A stretch of 64,000 nucleotides of DNA, taken from the NCBI GenBank assembly GCA_038522945.1, contig JBCBJV010000010.1, forward strand, positions 55,763 to 119,762. Reading direction: 5' to 3'. This document shows positions 44,276 through 52,105 of the stretch, piece by piece. How positions within the stretch are numbered: position 1 is the stretch's first letter; every line of letters begins with the position of its first letter. The position numbers were made by a program, and so were the translations under genes. This stretch comes from MED-G105 sp038522945. Lineage in GTDB: Bacteria; Pseudomonadota; Alphaproteobacteria; Caulobacterales; Parvularculaceae. The notes beneath the pieces were generated by a model, which did not search any database, had not been told where the DNA came from, and worked only from the letters and a program-made list of their open reading frames with translations.

Positions 44276-45702
44276 CAATTGATCCCCCTGATGGTTGGGG
44301 CAGGCGTTCGCCCGCCAAGCATCAAGTCCGTCAGGGCCCAGACGAGGGCATCCAGCCGATCAGGGCTTTGACCGGAGGAGATGCCGGTAAACGCGGTCAT
44401 CTGATCTTCCAGTTTCGGGAATGCCCCCACATGGCGGACGCGCCCCTGTTCGTAGAGAGCCGCGATCGGTTCGGCGCGCAGGGTTTTGCCCCTTGTGGCG
44501 CGCACGTCTTTCACGGCCACATGGGGATCCAGTTGGGCAATCAGAGTGCGAACGAGTTCGCCGCCCTGATTGACTTCCGCGACGATCCGGTCCGCGCCGA
44601 ACTCGTGATAGGCAGCGATCGCGCGGCCCGCCCATGCCGCGGGGCTCAAGCCACCGGCAGAACGATCAGCGAGCACAAAGCCTCGAGAGGGCTCACCCTG
44701 GATGACACCGGCAACGATAATCCCGCACTCATCCGCATCGGGACCGCTTGTCACCGGCGGATCAATGGCAACGACAATCCGGTCCATTTGCGCGGCAAGG
44801 TCACCACCGCCGGACATCCGGGCCGCTTCAACCATGGCCCAGGACCAAAGCGCGCCATCGAGATCGTCGATCAGCTCACCCATCAATTCCTGGCGACCAA
44901 GGGCGGTGCCTTCATAGGCGGCGGCAATTTCTGTAAAAAACGCATCCGCCAGATTATCCCGGTTGGCATAAGTCGAGGCGCGGCTCGTGGTGGTCGTTTT
45001 CTGGGAAAGAAGGCGCTTTAAGAGCGGCATCGGGCGCGGCGTCGTCGTCACCACTTGTCGGGGATGGTCCCCCAACCGCAAGGCCAGTTGCAGATTGCTC
45101 CAGGTTTCTTCCGGGTACCGCCATTTACAGAGCTCATCTGACCAAGCCGCATCGAACTGAAATCCGCGCAAACCGTCCGGGTCTTCAGCGGAAAAGCAAT
45201 AAGCCGTTGAACCATTGGGCCAGACGAGGCGCCGGCGCGAGCTCTCATAGGCTGGCCGCGCCGGCACCGGGCCGATGTTTTTCAAGCCTGACGGTCCTTC
45301 AATCATGACTTCTCTCGCGTCCGCATAGGCTTCTGAAACAAGGGCGATCCGGGGCGCACGAGCGCTGGATTTGTTGGCCGCGATGTGTCGGATCCATTCT
45401 GCGCCCGCGCGGGTCTTACCGGCGCCGCGTCCGCCAAGAAGCAGCCATGTTGTCCAGCCGCTGTCCGGAACCTTTGGCTGATCGGAATCCCAAGGAATAA
45501 ATCCGGGCCATTGCTGGTCAGGTCTGGCGAGAATGCGCCAGGCGTTTTCAAGGCCGCCATCATTGATCAACTCCTTCAGGAAGCGCCGCGCTAGCGTCTT
45601 TTGTTTTGGTGTCGAGCCGCCGGACGGCGGCGTCGAATTCGCGGACGATGGCGTCGATGTTTTCGTCAGCGATAGGGTTTTGGGAGGGTTGGCCTGCGCC
45701 AT
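44275..45702 (-). CDS. GTA g2: large terminase subunit
   Basis: The 475-residue packaging motor has a Walker A loop in LLLGGRGAGKTRAGAEWIRH, a Walker B-like strand around GFQFDAAWSDELCKWRYPEE and the nuclease-type Asp in DRIVVAIDPPVTSGPDADECG. The ATG at 45702 lies 143 bases inside the g1 gene in another frame and has only a weak ribosome site. No in-frame ATG or GTG lies closer to the g1 stop, so the N-terminus is uncertain. The first 40 residues are Thr/Ser/Pro-rich and unlike usual GTA terminases. Confidence 0.92.
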   Translation of the reverse strand: MAQANPPKTLSLTKTSTPSSANSTPPSGGSTPKQKTLARRFLKELINDGGLENAWRILARPDQQWPGFIPWDSDQPKVPDSGWTTWLLLGGRGAGKTRAGAEWIRHIAANKSSARAPRIALVSEAYADAREVMIEGPSGLKNIGPVPARPAYESSRRRLVWPNGSTAYCFSAEDPDGLRGFQFDAAWSDELCKWRYPEETWSNLQLALRLGDHPRQVVTTTPRPMPLLKRLLSQKTTTTSRASTYANRDNLADAFFTEIAAAYEGTALGRQELMGELIDDLDGALWSWAMVEAARMSGGGDLAAQMDRIVVAIDPPVTSGPDADECGIIVAGVIQGEPSRGFVLADRSAGGLSPAAWAGRAIAAYHEFGADRIVAEVNQGGELVRTLIAQLDPHVAVKDVRATRGKTLRAEPIAALYEQGRVRHVGAFPKLEDQMTAFTGISSGQSPDRLDALVWALTDLMLGGRTPAPTIRGIN

Positions 45703-45961
45703 CAGTGGCAGCCTGCCTTTCAATCTGTTCACGGAGGCTGACGGCCGCTTTTGCAACACGCATCAGACTTTCGGCGCTGCGCGCGCCGCGGTCATACTCA
45801 GCGTCATCAACGCGGTCGGCGAGACCGCTCAGGCAGTCTTCTGTCCGCACAATGGCTGACCGCGCCACTGCGCTAAGCCGAGGAGACAGCTCCTCTTGCA
45901 TCTGATGTTCAGTGGCCGTCCTTGATTTGGGATCGGCCGGGTTGCTGTTGATCGCAGCCAT
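45560..45961 (-). CDS. GTA g1: small terminase-like protein
   Basis: The 133-residue protein starts MAAINSNPADPKSRTATEHQ at an ATG with CGGAG nine bases before it. It is acidic, Ala-rich and helical, and ends with a linker and a charged helix (IDAIVREFDAAVRRLD). Its place as the first gene, just before the large terminase, matches g1 of RcGTA. The sequence itself is variable in this family, so position is the main evidence. Confidence 0.82.
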   Translation of the reverse strand: MAAINSNPADPKSRTATEHQMQEELSPRLSAVARSAIVRTEDCLSGLADRVDDAEYDRGARSAESLMRVAKAAVSLREQIERQAATDGAGQPSQNPIADENIDAIVREFDAAVRRLDTKTKDASAALPEGVDQ

Positions 45962-46099
45962 CGGGGTGCTCCGTTGTCCAATCATCTGGCGTGACGCGTC
46001 TCGTCACATCCGATGGTTTGAACAATAAGGGCACTAAGGGGGGTGTTAGATAAGTTTTGCCGGAATGCTTTATCTGAACGCTTAAGTCATTGTATTAGC
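45962..46099 (-). promoter_or_regulatory. Leader and probable promoter region of the GTA cluster
   Basis: The 138-base spacer before g1 is the only long one at the head of the cluster. At 45991-46007 the dyad GTGACG-AGACG-CGTCAC lies 30 bases from the g1 ATG. Further upstream TTATCT and a TTAAGCG-type sequence are AT-rich promoter candidates. A full CtrA site is not seen. The activator is not identified. Confidence 0.4.
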
Positions 46100-46555
46100 T
46101 TATTTTATCTGAGCCTTCAGCCGTTCGATAGTCACGCGGTCGGCAAAGTCATCAGCGTCGATCTCAGCTTCATTGAGGAGAGACTTGCGCGCTGCATTGC
46201 CCGACCGCGCGGTCGAGGCTGGATCGCCGGTCACCAGCGGGTGCCAGTCGGCAAGCCCCTCGCCTCTTGCGATACGCCCATAGGCGCACGTCGTGGGCAT
46301 CCAGGTGAGCGTTGCCGCATTTTCCGGGGTGATCTGTACGCAGTCCGGCACTCGCGCATGACGATTTGAATAATCGGTACACCGTCTTTTGTCAGCGTCA
46401 TAGAGCCGGCAGGCAATGTCAGTTTCCCAGACGGATCCGTCTTCGTCGTCTTCCAGGAGAACAAGGCAACACTTGCCGCAACCGTCGCAGAGGGATTCCC
46501 ACTCAGTCGTGGTCATTTCTTGCAGCGTTTTTGTTTCCCAGAACGGTTTAGTCAT
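46100..46555 (-). CDS. YcgN-like cysteine cluster protein (UPF0260)
   Basis: The 151-residue protein has the CxxCGxCC pattern in LCDGCGKCCLVLLED and further Cys in DIACRLYDADKRRCTDY and MPTTCAYGRIA, which mark the UPF0260/YkgJ-like family; these Cys probably bind zinc or iron-sulfur. It ends VTIERLKAQIK. The start lies 3 bases after the cytosine deaminase stop, whose last codons provide a GGAG ribosome site, so the two form an operon. The molecular role is unknown. Confidence 0.93.
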   Translation of the reverse strand: MTKPFWETKTLQEMTTTEWESLCDGCGKCCLVLLEDDEDGSVWETDIACRLYDADKRRCTDYSNRHARVPDCVQITPENAATLTWMPTTCAYGRIARGEGLADWHPLVTGDPASTARSGNAARKSLLNEAEIDADDFADRVTIERLKAQIK

Positions 46556-46558
46556 GGG

Positions 46559-47023
46559 TCACTCCATGATGTCCTCATTCCAGAGGTCGGGATTGTCCCG
46601 AATAAAGTCCGCCATGAGACGAATGGAGTCCGGGTGAGCGATATCTATGACGTTAACGCCTCGCTCGCGGAGGAAGGATTCATTGCCGCCATAGTTCTCC
46701 GTATCATTGATAATCACCCGCGGGATTTTGAACTGCACGATGGTCCCTGAACACATCATGCAGGGGCTCAACGACGTATAGAGCGTACAGTCTCTGTACG
46801 TCTTTTGGCGGCCGGCATTGCGCAGGGCATCCATCTCGCCGTGGGCGATGGGATCGCCTTTCTGGACCCGCTGATTGTGGCCGGTGGCCAGCAGTTTGTC
46901 CCCGCGCGCAACGACCGAGCCGATGGGCAGACCGCCATTGTCCGCGCTCTTCTTGGCCTCCAGAAAAGCAAGCTCAGCAAAACGCCGGTCCCAGTCGGTG
47001 AGCGTCGTCGCATCTTCGGCCAT
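46559..47023 (-). CDS. Cytosine deaminase of the small, fungal Fcy1-like type
   Basis: The 154-residue zinc deaminase has the catalytic HGEMDAL (His-x-Glu) and LSPCMMCSGTI (PCxxC) blocks. Beyond the general cytidine/tRNA deaminase fold it resembles yeast Fcy1 closely, as remembered: LPIGSVVARGDKLLATGHNQ, the RVQKGDPIAHGE segment and the ending RDNPDLWNEDIME. It should turn cytosine into uracil. The divergent neighbour encodes uracil phosphoribosyltransferase, which would use the product. A tRNA adenosine deaminase (TadA) is a weaker alternative. Confidence 0.82.
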   Translation of the reverse strand: MAEDATTLTDWDRRFAELAFLEAKKSADNGGLPIGSVVARGDKLLATGHNQRVQKGDPIAHGEMDALRNAGRQKTYRDCTLYTSLSPCMMCSGTIVQFKIPRVIINDTENYGGNESFLRERGVNVIDIAHPDSIRLMADFIRDNPDLWNEDIME

Positions 47024-47147
47024 TGGATTTCCTTTCGGGTCGTCGGGCGGAATTCTACTTACCCAAGGTAAGTCTCGCTCAATCCGGCGCGGCGATCAAT
47101 TCGATGCCGACTTGATGGTTTCGCCCGAGACCGCCATAGTTTCGGTC

Positions 47148-47780
47148 ATGCACCCATCTCTTACCGTCCTTGACCATCCGCTGATCACCCATCGCCTGGC
47201 GACGCTGCGTAACAAAGAGACCCGGCCGCCGGCGTTTCGGCGCGCGCTGGACGCCATTGCCACCATGCTGGCTGTGGAAGCAACGCGGGATTTCACCACT
47301 GTCGACGCGCAAATCGAGACCCCGCTGGAGACAACGTCAGTCCCCGTCATTGATGAGGAAGCGATTTGCCTGGCATCCATCCTGCGCGCCGGGAACGGGC
47401 TCCTTGACGGCTTCATGGACCTTCTGCCCCGGGCAAGCGTTGCCCATATTGGTCTTTACAGAAACCATGAGACGCTGGACGCGGTCAGTTATTACTTCCG
47501 GGCGCCGAGCAATCTTGGCGACAAGACGCTGCTCCTGCTGGACCCGATGCTGGCGACAGGTCACACCGCATACGCGGCGATTGAGAAATTGAAATCCAGC
47601 GGCGCGGCAGCCATGAAATTCGTCTGCCTCGTGGCCGCGCCGGAAGGGGTTGCGTTCCTGGAAAAACACGCACCGGACGTGCCGATCATCACCGCGGCGC
47701 TCGACCGGGAACTGAACGACAAAGGCTACATTCTCCCCGGCCTTGGAGATGCAGGCGACCGAATCTACGGCACTGAATGA
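47148..47780 (+). CDS. upp: Uracil phosphoribosyltransferase
   Basis: The 210-residue protein makes UMP from uracil and PRPP. The start MHPSLTVLDHPLITHRLATL fits the family N-terminus, ILRAGNGLLDGFMDLLPRA is the conserved middle block, LLLLDPMLATGHTAYAAIEK is the PRPP-binding loop, and GYILPGLGDAGDRIYGTE is the uracil-binding end. Length is close to the E. coli enzyme. An in-frame ATG at 47115 is possible; neither start has a strong ribosome site. It diverges from the cytosine deaminase gene with a 124-base spacer. Confidence 0.95.
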   Translation: MHPSLTVLDHPLITHRLATLRNKETRPPAFRRALDAIATMLAVEATRDFTTVDAQIETPLETTSVPVIDEEAICLASILRAGNGLLDGFMDLLPRASVAHIGLYRNHETLDAVSYYFRAPSNLGDKTLLLLDPMLATGHTAYAAIEKLKSSGAAAMKFVCLVAAPEGVAFLEKHAPDVPIITAALDRELNDKGYILPGLGDAGDRIYGTE

Positions 47781-47786
47781 CGGTGC

Positions 47787-47810
47787 GCGCGGGAACTGCT
47801 TAATCCGCGC
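47787..47810 (+). terminator. Possible weak terminator after upp
   Basis: GCGCGG pairs with CCGCGC around a 12-base loop and is followed by TGGAATTTTG. It lies a few bases after the upp stop. The stem is short and the T run brief, so the call is tentative. Confidence 0.35.
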
Positions 47811-48428
47811 TGGAATTTTGAGCCGCTTGTCCCCGCGACATATTGTTCCGAAGACAGAGAATATGCGCACAATGGGCGCAATCACGCACCTGGCCTCAGG
47901 GACCTATGCGCCCGCCTCAGCGTCGTTCACTTCATGGGCGGGTTCTACACCGCTGAAATCCCTGTTGATTTACGCTCAAGGAATTTGGATCACCGGCATC
48001 CTCACAATCGCGTGAGAGACGAGTTTTTTCTTACTAACGCACTTGTGGGTTGCGCGAGAGGCTCATTGTCAGCGACTGTTGGTCAGCGAAGGCTTCCTAC
48101 GTGAGGTCTCCGCCATTGACTTGTCGGCCTTCCCACAGAGGCCGGCATCCCAAAGGGATCGACCAAGCGTGTAGCGTTTTCCCGCTTAGCAGGTCCCAAA
48201 GCTGGCTGCGCAGTGTCTTCTCCCCCCACATGGCCCGCGCAGTCAGCGCTGGGGGAGTGCGTGATCTCCGGTGGAACCTTCACCATCACCACTGCCTTTA
48301 GATCAATTTATTCAGTAGGCGTCTTAATACAAGACACGCTAACAGATCGCCAGCGCATATATCAGAGCGGATTTGACGTGAGGGTGCGACGCTGTGCGGC
48401 GGCGGGGAACGCGCCAATGGTTCAAAAA
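47811..48428. other. Gene-poor spacer
   Basis: No convincing gene was found on either strand; short frames here have atypical composition and no family resemblance. A weak dyad GTCTT-AATAC-AAGAC is at 48321-48335. Confidence 0.5.
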
Positions 48429-48752
48429 TCAACCTTTGTTCAGCGCCCCACGCACCTTCTTGAAGGCTTCATCCACCTGATCAATATATTGGATTAGGGC
48501 ATCTCGGCCCGCATTGGTAATCCGTGCACGGGTGTGGGGACGCCGGTTGCGGAAGGTCTTGCTGATCTTGATGAAACCTGCTTCCTCCAGCTTTTGCAGG
48601 TGTACGGAAAGATTTCCCTCCGTGGTGGCTGTCGCTTCGCGGATGGCTTTGAAGTCAGCGTCTTCCATGGAAGCGAGATAAGTCAGCACCGCAAGTCGGG
48701 TGCGCGCATGGATCATCTCGCTAAGTTGCGTCAGGTCGAAAGGCGAACTCAC
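48429..48752 (-). CDS. Winged-helix transcriptional regulator
   Basis: The 107-residue protein fits the single winged-helix type: IHARTRLAVLTYLASMEDAD, FKAIREATATTEGNLSVHLQ (recognition helix) and KLEEAGFIKISKTFRNRRP (wing). It starts at GTG in a GTGA overlap with the membrane gene before it, with GGGAG upstream. It is the last gene of a four-gene set, and a perfect palindrome lies at the front of that set, which suggests autoregulation. Confidence 0.88.
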   Translation of the reverse strand: MSSPFDLTQLSEMIHARTRLAVLTYLASMEDADFKAIREATATTEGNLSVHLQKLEEAGFIKISKTFRNRRPHTRARITNAGRDALIQYIDQVDEAFKKVRGALNKG

Positions 48753-49519
48753 AAGGAAACTCCCTTTTGCGCAGAAAGATCCGTGTTATCGCCAGTGGGC
48801 GACCTAGACTGATGGTCCCCGTGCCCCATATGGCGGAGCCAGAGCAAGACAAATCCCGGCGCGGCCAACAGCAACAACCAAACCGCCGCAGCCATGAGAT
48901 AAAAGCTCGCCTCTGTCGTGAGATGGGGCAACGCCAAGCTTGCCACTAGCCATGCCCCACCAATGGCGGTTTTCCATGGCATACGAGCAAGAATGCCCGT
49001 CACCAGAAAACAAAGCCCCATTAATTGAGCAGCGAGAATGACGATGGTCTCCGGTGGGACCGTGCGCTCTATCAAGAGGTTCAGCGAGGCAACCGTTACG
49101 ACGAGGCCAGCACAGGCAAAGACCGTCTGAAAGACCCGGGCCAGTAGTGGACGCGGGCCCGGGTGGCGTCGGCTTGATCGCACGAGCACCGCCGTGCCGG
49201 CCCACCCGACGAGAAGCATCGCAAGATAGCCAAATCCGAGCCTCGCGTAATCGGGCACCGCTACACTGATGACAATAAAGTGGTGAAGATAGGCTGCTGC
49301 GATCAGTGTACCCCACAACGCCATATAACCACCATACATGGTGACGGTTTGCCGACCGTCGTCAGCGATGCGACGAAGATAGGCCATGTCTTCCGCGATG
49401 CTGGTGGGTCGGTCCACGCCCGCCCTGCCACCATCGCCATTCAAGGCGTTGGATAGACCGTTGCGCAGGTTTCTATCGTTGTCAGTGGAAGGGGCGTCAT
49501 CGCCGTCAGTCTTTGTCAT
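48749..49519 (-). CDS. Multi-pass membrane protein, unknown
   Basis: The 256-residue protein starts with a polar segment of about 70 residues, including IAEDMAYLRRIADDGRQ, followed by five or six membrane helices (from GYMALWGTLIAAAYLHHFIV to FYLMAAAVWLLLLAAPGFVL). It is found together with a winged-helix regulator and DUF2306/DUF2141 genes. No ribosome site supports the ATG at 49519, and the frame is open further upstream, so the start is uncertain. No function is recognised. Confidence 0.7.
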   Translation of the reverse strand: MTKTDGDDAPSTDNDRNLRNGLSNALNGDGGRAGVDRPTSIAEDMAYLRRIADDGRQTVTMYGGYMALWGTLIAAAYLHHFIVISVAVPDYARLGFGYLAMLLVGWAGTAVLVRSSRRHPGPRPLLARVFQTVFACAGLVVTVASLNLLIERTVPPETIVILAAQLMGLCFLVTGILARMPWKTAIGGAWLVASLALPHLTTEASFYLMAAAVWLLLLAAPGFVLLWLRHMGHGDHQSRSPTGDNTDLSAQKGVSL

Positions 49520-49575
49520 TTTATCGGGCAAAGGAGGTTTCTGCCTTTTGTTTTGTCTTGATCTGTTTTGCCAGA

Positions 49576-50142
49576 TCAAGCGCTCGCTCTTGCCTCTTCC
49601 GGGTCTACGCTTTTGTCGAACCCATACCGGCGCACCAGTGATTTTGATGCCATGCGGAAGATAAACGAACAGATAAACCCGGCAACCCCCAGTCCACCGC
49701 CAATGATCGCGAAGACGGCGCCAAAACTGCCGACCAACGGCGGTAGAACCCTTGTTAAGACTTGAGCAACGCCTGCGGCGGCCAACCCGTAATAGGCCCA
49801 CATCATCAAGCTTGCGTGCAATTCCAGATAATCATTTCGCCGGGTCCGGACCGCACGCTGAAGGTAATAAAAGGCTGGGAGCAAGGCCGACAAGCTCAAC
49901 ACAGCAAAAAAGTGAAAAAGGTTGGGTACACCGCTCAACTCATACATCGTCAGTGCCGTGATGTTGACGGTAAGCATGGCGAGAACGAAAACATAGCCTG
50001 CAACACGATGGAAGGACGACCCTTTTCCGCGAAAGAAAATCACCGGTCCCAGAACCAAAGCGATTAGCGCGCTGGCAAAGTGGGCCCCGCCTAGAATTGA
50101 GTGGACCCACGTCCCCCAATCGAACGCCTCCGCCCAGCTCAT
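49576..50142 (-). CDS. DUF2306-like membrane protein
   Basis: The 188-residue protein has four or five membrane helices; HSILGGAHFASALIALVLGP and FFRGKGSSFHRVAGYVFVLA (His-containing loops) are like the DUF2306 family, and NDYLELHASLMMWAYYGLAA follows. Conserved His residues next to membrane helices could bind heme or metal; this is conjecture. Its start overlaps the DUF2141 gene stop by ATGA. Confidence 0.8.
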   Translation of the reverse strand: MSWAEAFDWGTWVHSILGGAHFASALIALVLGPVIFFRGKGSSFHRVAGYVFVLAMLTVNITALTMYELSGVPNLFHFFAVLSLSALLPAFYYLQRAVRTRRNDYLELHASLMMWAYYGLAAAGVAQVLTRVLPPLVGSFGAVFAIIGGGLGVAGFICSFIFRMASKSLVRRYGFDKSVDPEEARASA

Positions 50143-50630
50143 GGTTTTGCACTCAGCAGTTTGATGGAAAAGGACGTGTCTTGGTCAGCAATGTCGAAGA
50201 CGATGTCTTCCCACTTTGCCGGGCCCATGCGCGGCGGCGGATTGTTTGACGCCCCGTAGCCCTCTTTTGGTGCGCCGTACCAGGCGAAATCCAGTTTGCC
50301 GTTGTCGTTTTTATCGTGCAGTACCGAAATGCCGTACGCGCCTGGGGCGACGTCAGCAAATTCGAACACCATCCGTCCGCTTTCGGCAGGTTTTGTCTCG
50401 CCATACGCGCAAGGCGCCTGGAGATATTCATCCACCTGACAGACACCGAGACGGACAACGCCTTTGTCGCTGGGCACATTTTCGATAGTCACGGTCAGCG
50501 TCGCGGCAGCGGCGTTTGTGACTGATGCGCTCGCTGTCCCCGCAATGATTAGACCGGTCATGAGCGCTGAGACGTAACGGGGCGTCGGGCGAGCAATAGT
50601 TGTCAGGCGCCCCTTCAAGTGGGTCGACAT
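50139..50630 (-). CDS. Secreted DUF2141-like protein
   Basis: The 163-residue protein has a signal sequence (about 15-42, ending near TASASVTNAAA) and a beta-rich domain: LTVTIENVPSDKGVVRLGVC, then FADVAPGAYGISVLHDKNDN and GKLDFAWYGAPKEGYGASNN. This is the DUF2141 pattern, thought to be a calcium-binding-like or sorting-related beta sandwich. The ATG at 50630 is chosen because the hydrophobic signal follows it closely; another in-frame ATG is at 50738. Confidence 0.85.
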   Translation of the reverse strand: MSTHLKGRLTTIARPTPRYVSALMTGLIIAGTASASVTNAAAATLTVTIENVPSDKGVVRLGVCQVDEYLQAPCAYGETKPAESGRMVFEFADVAPGAYGISVLHDKNDNGKLDFAWYGAPKEGYGASNNPPPRMGPAKWEDIVFDIADQDTSFSIKLLSAKP

Positions 50631-50744
50631 GGACGTGACGAGGCATCGGAAACTGCCCCCTCGTCTGCTGTTTTCCAGGCACACGCCAGTGGATGGCTGA
50701 GCAACGTTGATCTCACTTCGCACCAAGATTCCCCTCATGAATAA

Positions 50745-50765
50745 ATACTCTATTTCATAGAGTAT
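50745..50765. promoter_or_regulatory. Perfect palindrome, probable operator of the DUF2141 operon
   Basis: ATACTCTAT-TTC-ATAGAGTAT has nine-base arms without mismatch. On the minus strand a TTGACT at 50786-50781 and TATACT at 50766-50761 lie next to it, so binding would cover the promoter (the 14-base spacing is short). The winged-helix regulator encoded at the end of the operon is the likely ligand. Confidence 0.6.
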
Positions 50766-50804
50766 ACTGAGATGCAGAATAGTCAAGCGGGTTTAATCGC
50801 GTCG

Positions 50805-50841
50805 GGAATTGGGCCAGTGGGGAATTGGGCCAGTGGGGAAT
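50805..50841. repeat. Tandem 16-base duplication
   Basis: GGAATTGGGCCAGTGG occurs twice head to tail (50805-50820, 50821-50836) and a third copy starts (GGAAT). It sits in the spacer of 50787-51153, which otherwise holds no gene that I can support. Confidence 0.85.
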
Positions 50842-51153
50842 ATGAATGCCTGAGCGGGGGAAGGTACTCGGGTCAATACTCAATCATATGGCTGGCAGCG
50901 GGCTGGGCTTACCCCTCAACGGCCACGCGCGACGCTTGCCATGGCGCGCAACAGCAACCGACAGCTGAGCGGCAGAAGACGCCCTATGTAGAATGCTCAG
51001 AGTAGTGGCGGCCGTGACCGCATGAGAGCGAGCACGGGTCGTTGGTCTGCTTAGTGCCCAAATGGAGCATCTGCCGACATACGAGGCCAGCAAAAATTCT
51101 ACTTCTGTAGTCATACTGTAGCGCCGATAATGCGCCGTATGGGACGTTAACCG

Positions 51154-51636
51154 TTATTGTGGAGCGCCTTTATCCGCCGATGCAATTTCCAATACTGCAA
51201 TCTCAATCTTGCGCATTTTCATCATCGCTTCCTGAACGCGCTTCCCGGCGGCCTTGTCTTCCTGATTGATCAGACGTGGGAGCGCTTCGGGAACGATCTG
51301 CCAGGACACGCCGAAGCGGTCGATCAACCAGCCGCACATACTCTCCTCGCCGCCATTTGCTAGGAGCGCCTCCCAGAGCGCATCGGTCTCGGCTTGGTCT
51401 TTCGCCAGGACACTTATCGAAGCGGCGGGCGTCAACTTGTAGTGGGGACCCGCTGTGAGGATCATCATTGGCGCCCCGGCGAGAGTGAACTCAACGACCA
51501 TCGGGTCTTCGGGATTGTGATGATCAATGACATTGTCGATGGTACTGTTCGGCAGAAGCGAGACATAAAACTCCGCGGCCTCGCGGCCGCCTTTTTCGAA
51601 CCAGAGACAGGTTCGAACTTTCGATTTGAATTCCAT
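51154..51636 (-). CDS. PhnB-like VOC-fold protein
   Basis: The 160-residue protein of the PhnB/glyoxalase-like (vicinal oxygen chelate) family starts MEFKSKVRTCLWFEKGGREA with AAEFYVSLLPNSTI, and has GWLIDRFGVSWQIVPEALPR toward the end. The ATG at 51636 has GGAG seven bases upstream; an ATG four codons earlier has no site. No enzymatic activity can be named. It is followed upstream by a 7-base tandem repeat and a DUF1428 gene in the same direction. Confidence 0.9.
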   Translation of the reverse strand: MEFKSKVRTCLWFEKGGREAAEFYVSLLPNSTIDNVIDHHNPEDPMVVEFTLAGAPMMILTAGPHYKLTPAASISVLAKDQAETDALWEALLANGGEESMCGWLIDRFGVSWQIVPEALPRLINQEDKAAGKRVQEAMMKMRKIEIAVLEIASADKGAPQ

Positions 51637-51660
51637 CTTGGTCTCCATCGGAGGTTTTCC

Positions 51661-51695
51661 AGTGTACAGTGTACAGTGTACAGTGTACAGTGTAC
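51661..51695. repeat. Five tandem copies of a 7-base unit
   Basis: AGTGTAC is repeated five times without interruption, starting 25 bases upstream of the PhnB-like ATG at 51636. Its position and unit length allow slippage that would change the spacing of any promoter or leader here. Confidence 0.95.
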
Positions 51696-51721
51696 CGACG
51701 TTGTGAGAATCTGGTTTTGCT

Positions 51722-52075
51722 TCAGCGTTCGAGGATCTGCTGAAAGCTGCCGTAGATCAGGCGTTTGCCGTCCAGCGGCATTGGGTTTTCTTCCGGGCTC
51801 ATCCGCGGGTCGGCCATGACCTTTTCCCAGCCCGCATCTCGAGCCGCCTTGTCGGGCCAGGTGACCCAGGAGAAGACGACGGTCTCGTCGTCTTTGGCTT
51901 GAACGGCACGATAAAAGTCAGTGACTTCGCCCCTCGGCACGTCGTCCGCCCAGGTCTCAACAACGCTGAGTGCACCATGGTCCTTGAAGGCGCCCGCTGC
52001 CATCTCCGCGTGCTTCCGATATGCTTCCTTATTCGCCGTTGGCACCGCCGCCACAAATCCGTCTACATAAGTCAT
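51722..52075 (-). CDS. DUF1428 family protein
   Basis: The 117-residue protein starts MTYVDGFVAAVPTANKEAYR and has VETWADDVPRGEVTDFYRAV and FSWVTWPDKAARDAGWEKVM, which mark the DUF1428 family (ferredoxin-like fold, function unknown). It lies between the PhnB-like gene and a decayed VOC gene on the same strand. Confidence 0.93.
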   Translation of the reverse strand: MTYVDGFVAAVPTANKEAYRKHAEMAAGAFKDHGALSVVETWADDVPRGEVTDFYRAVQAKDDETVVFSWVTWPDKAARDAGWEKVMADPRMSPEENPMPLDGKRLIYGSFQQILER

Positions 52076-52105
52076 AATAGCTTTCCCTGTTTGATATTCG
52101 TTGGA

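Noticed and set aside
32074..45985. Prophage interpretation of the phage-like cluster
   Set aside because: No integrase, attachment repeats, repressor, replication or lysis genes; gene order and families are those of the Rhodobacter-type GTA.
51661..51695. CRISPR-like array
   Set aside because: The 7-base units are contiguous without spacers and no cas genes are present.
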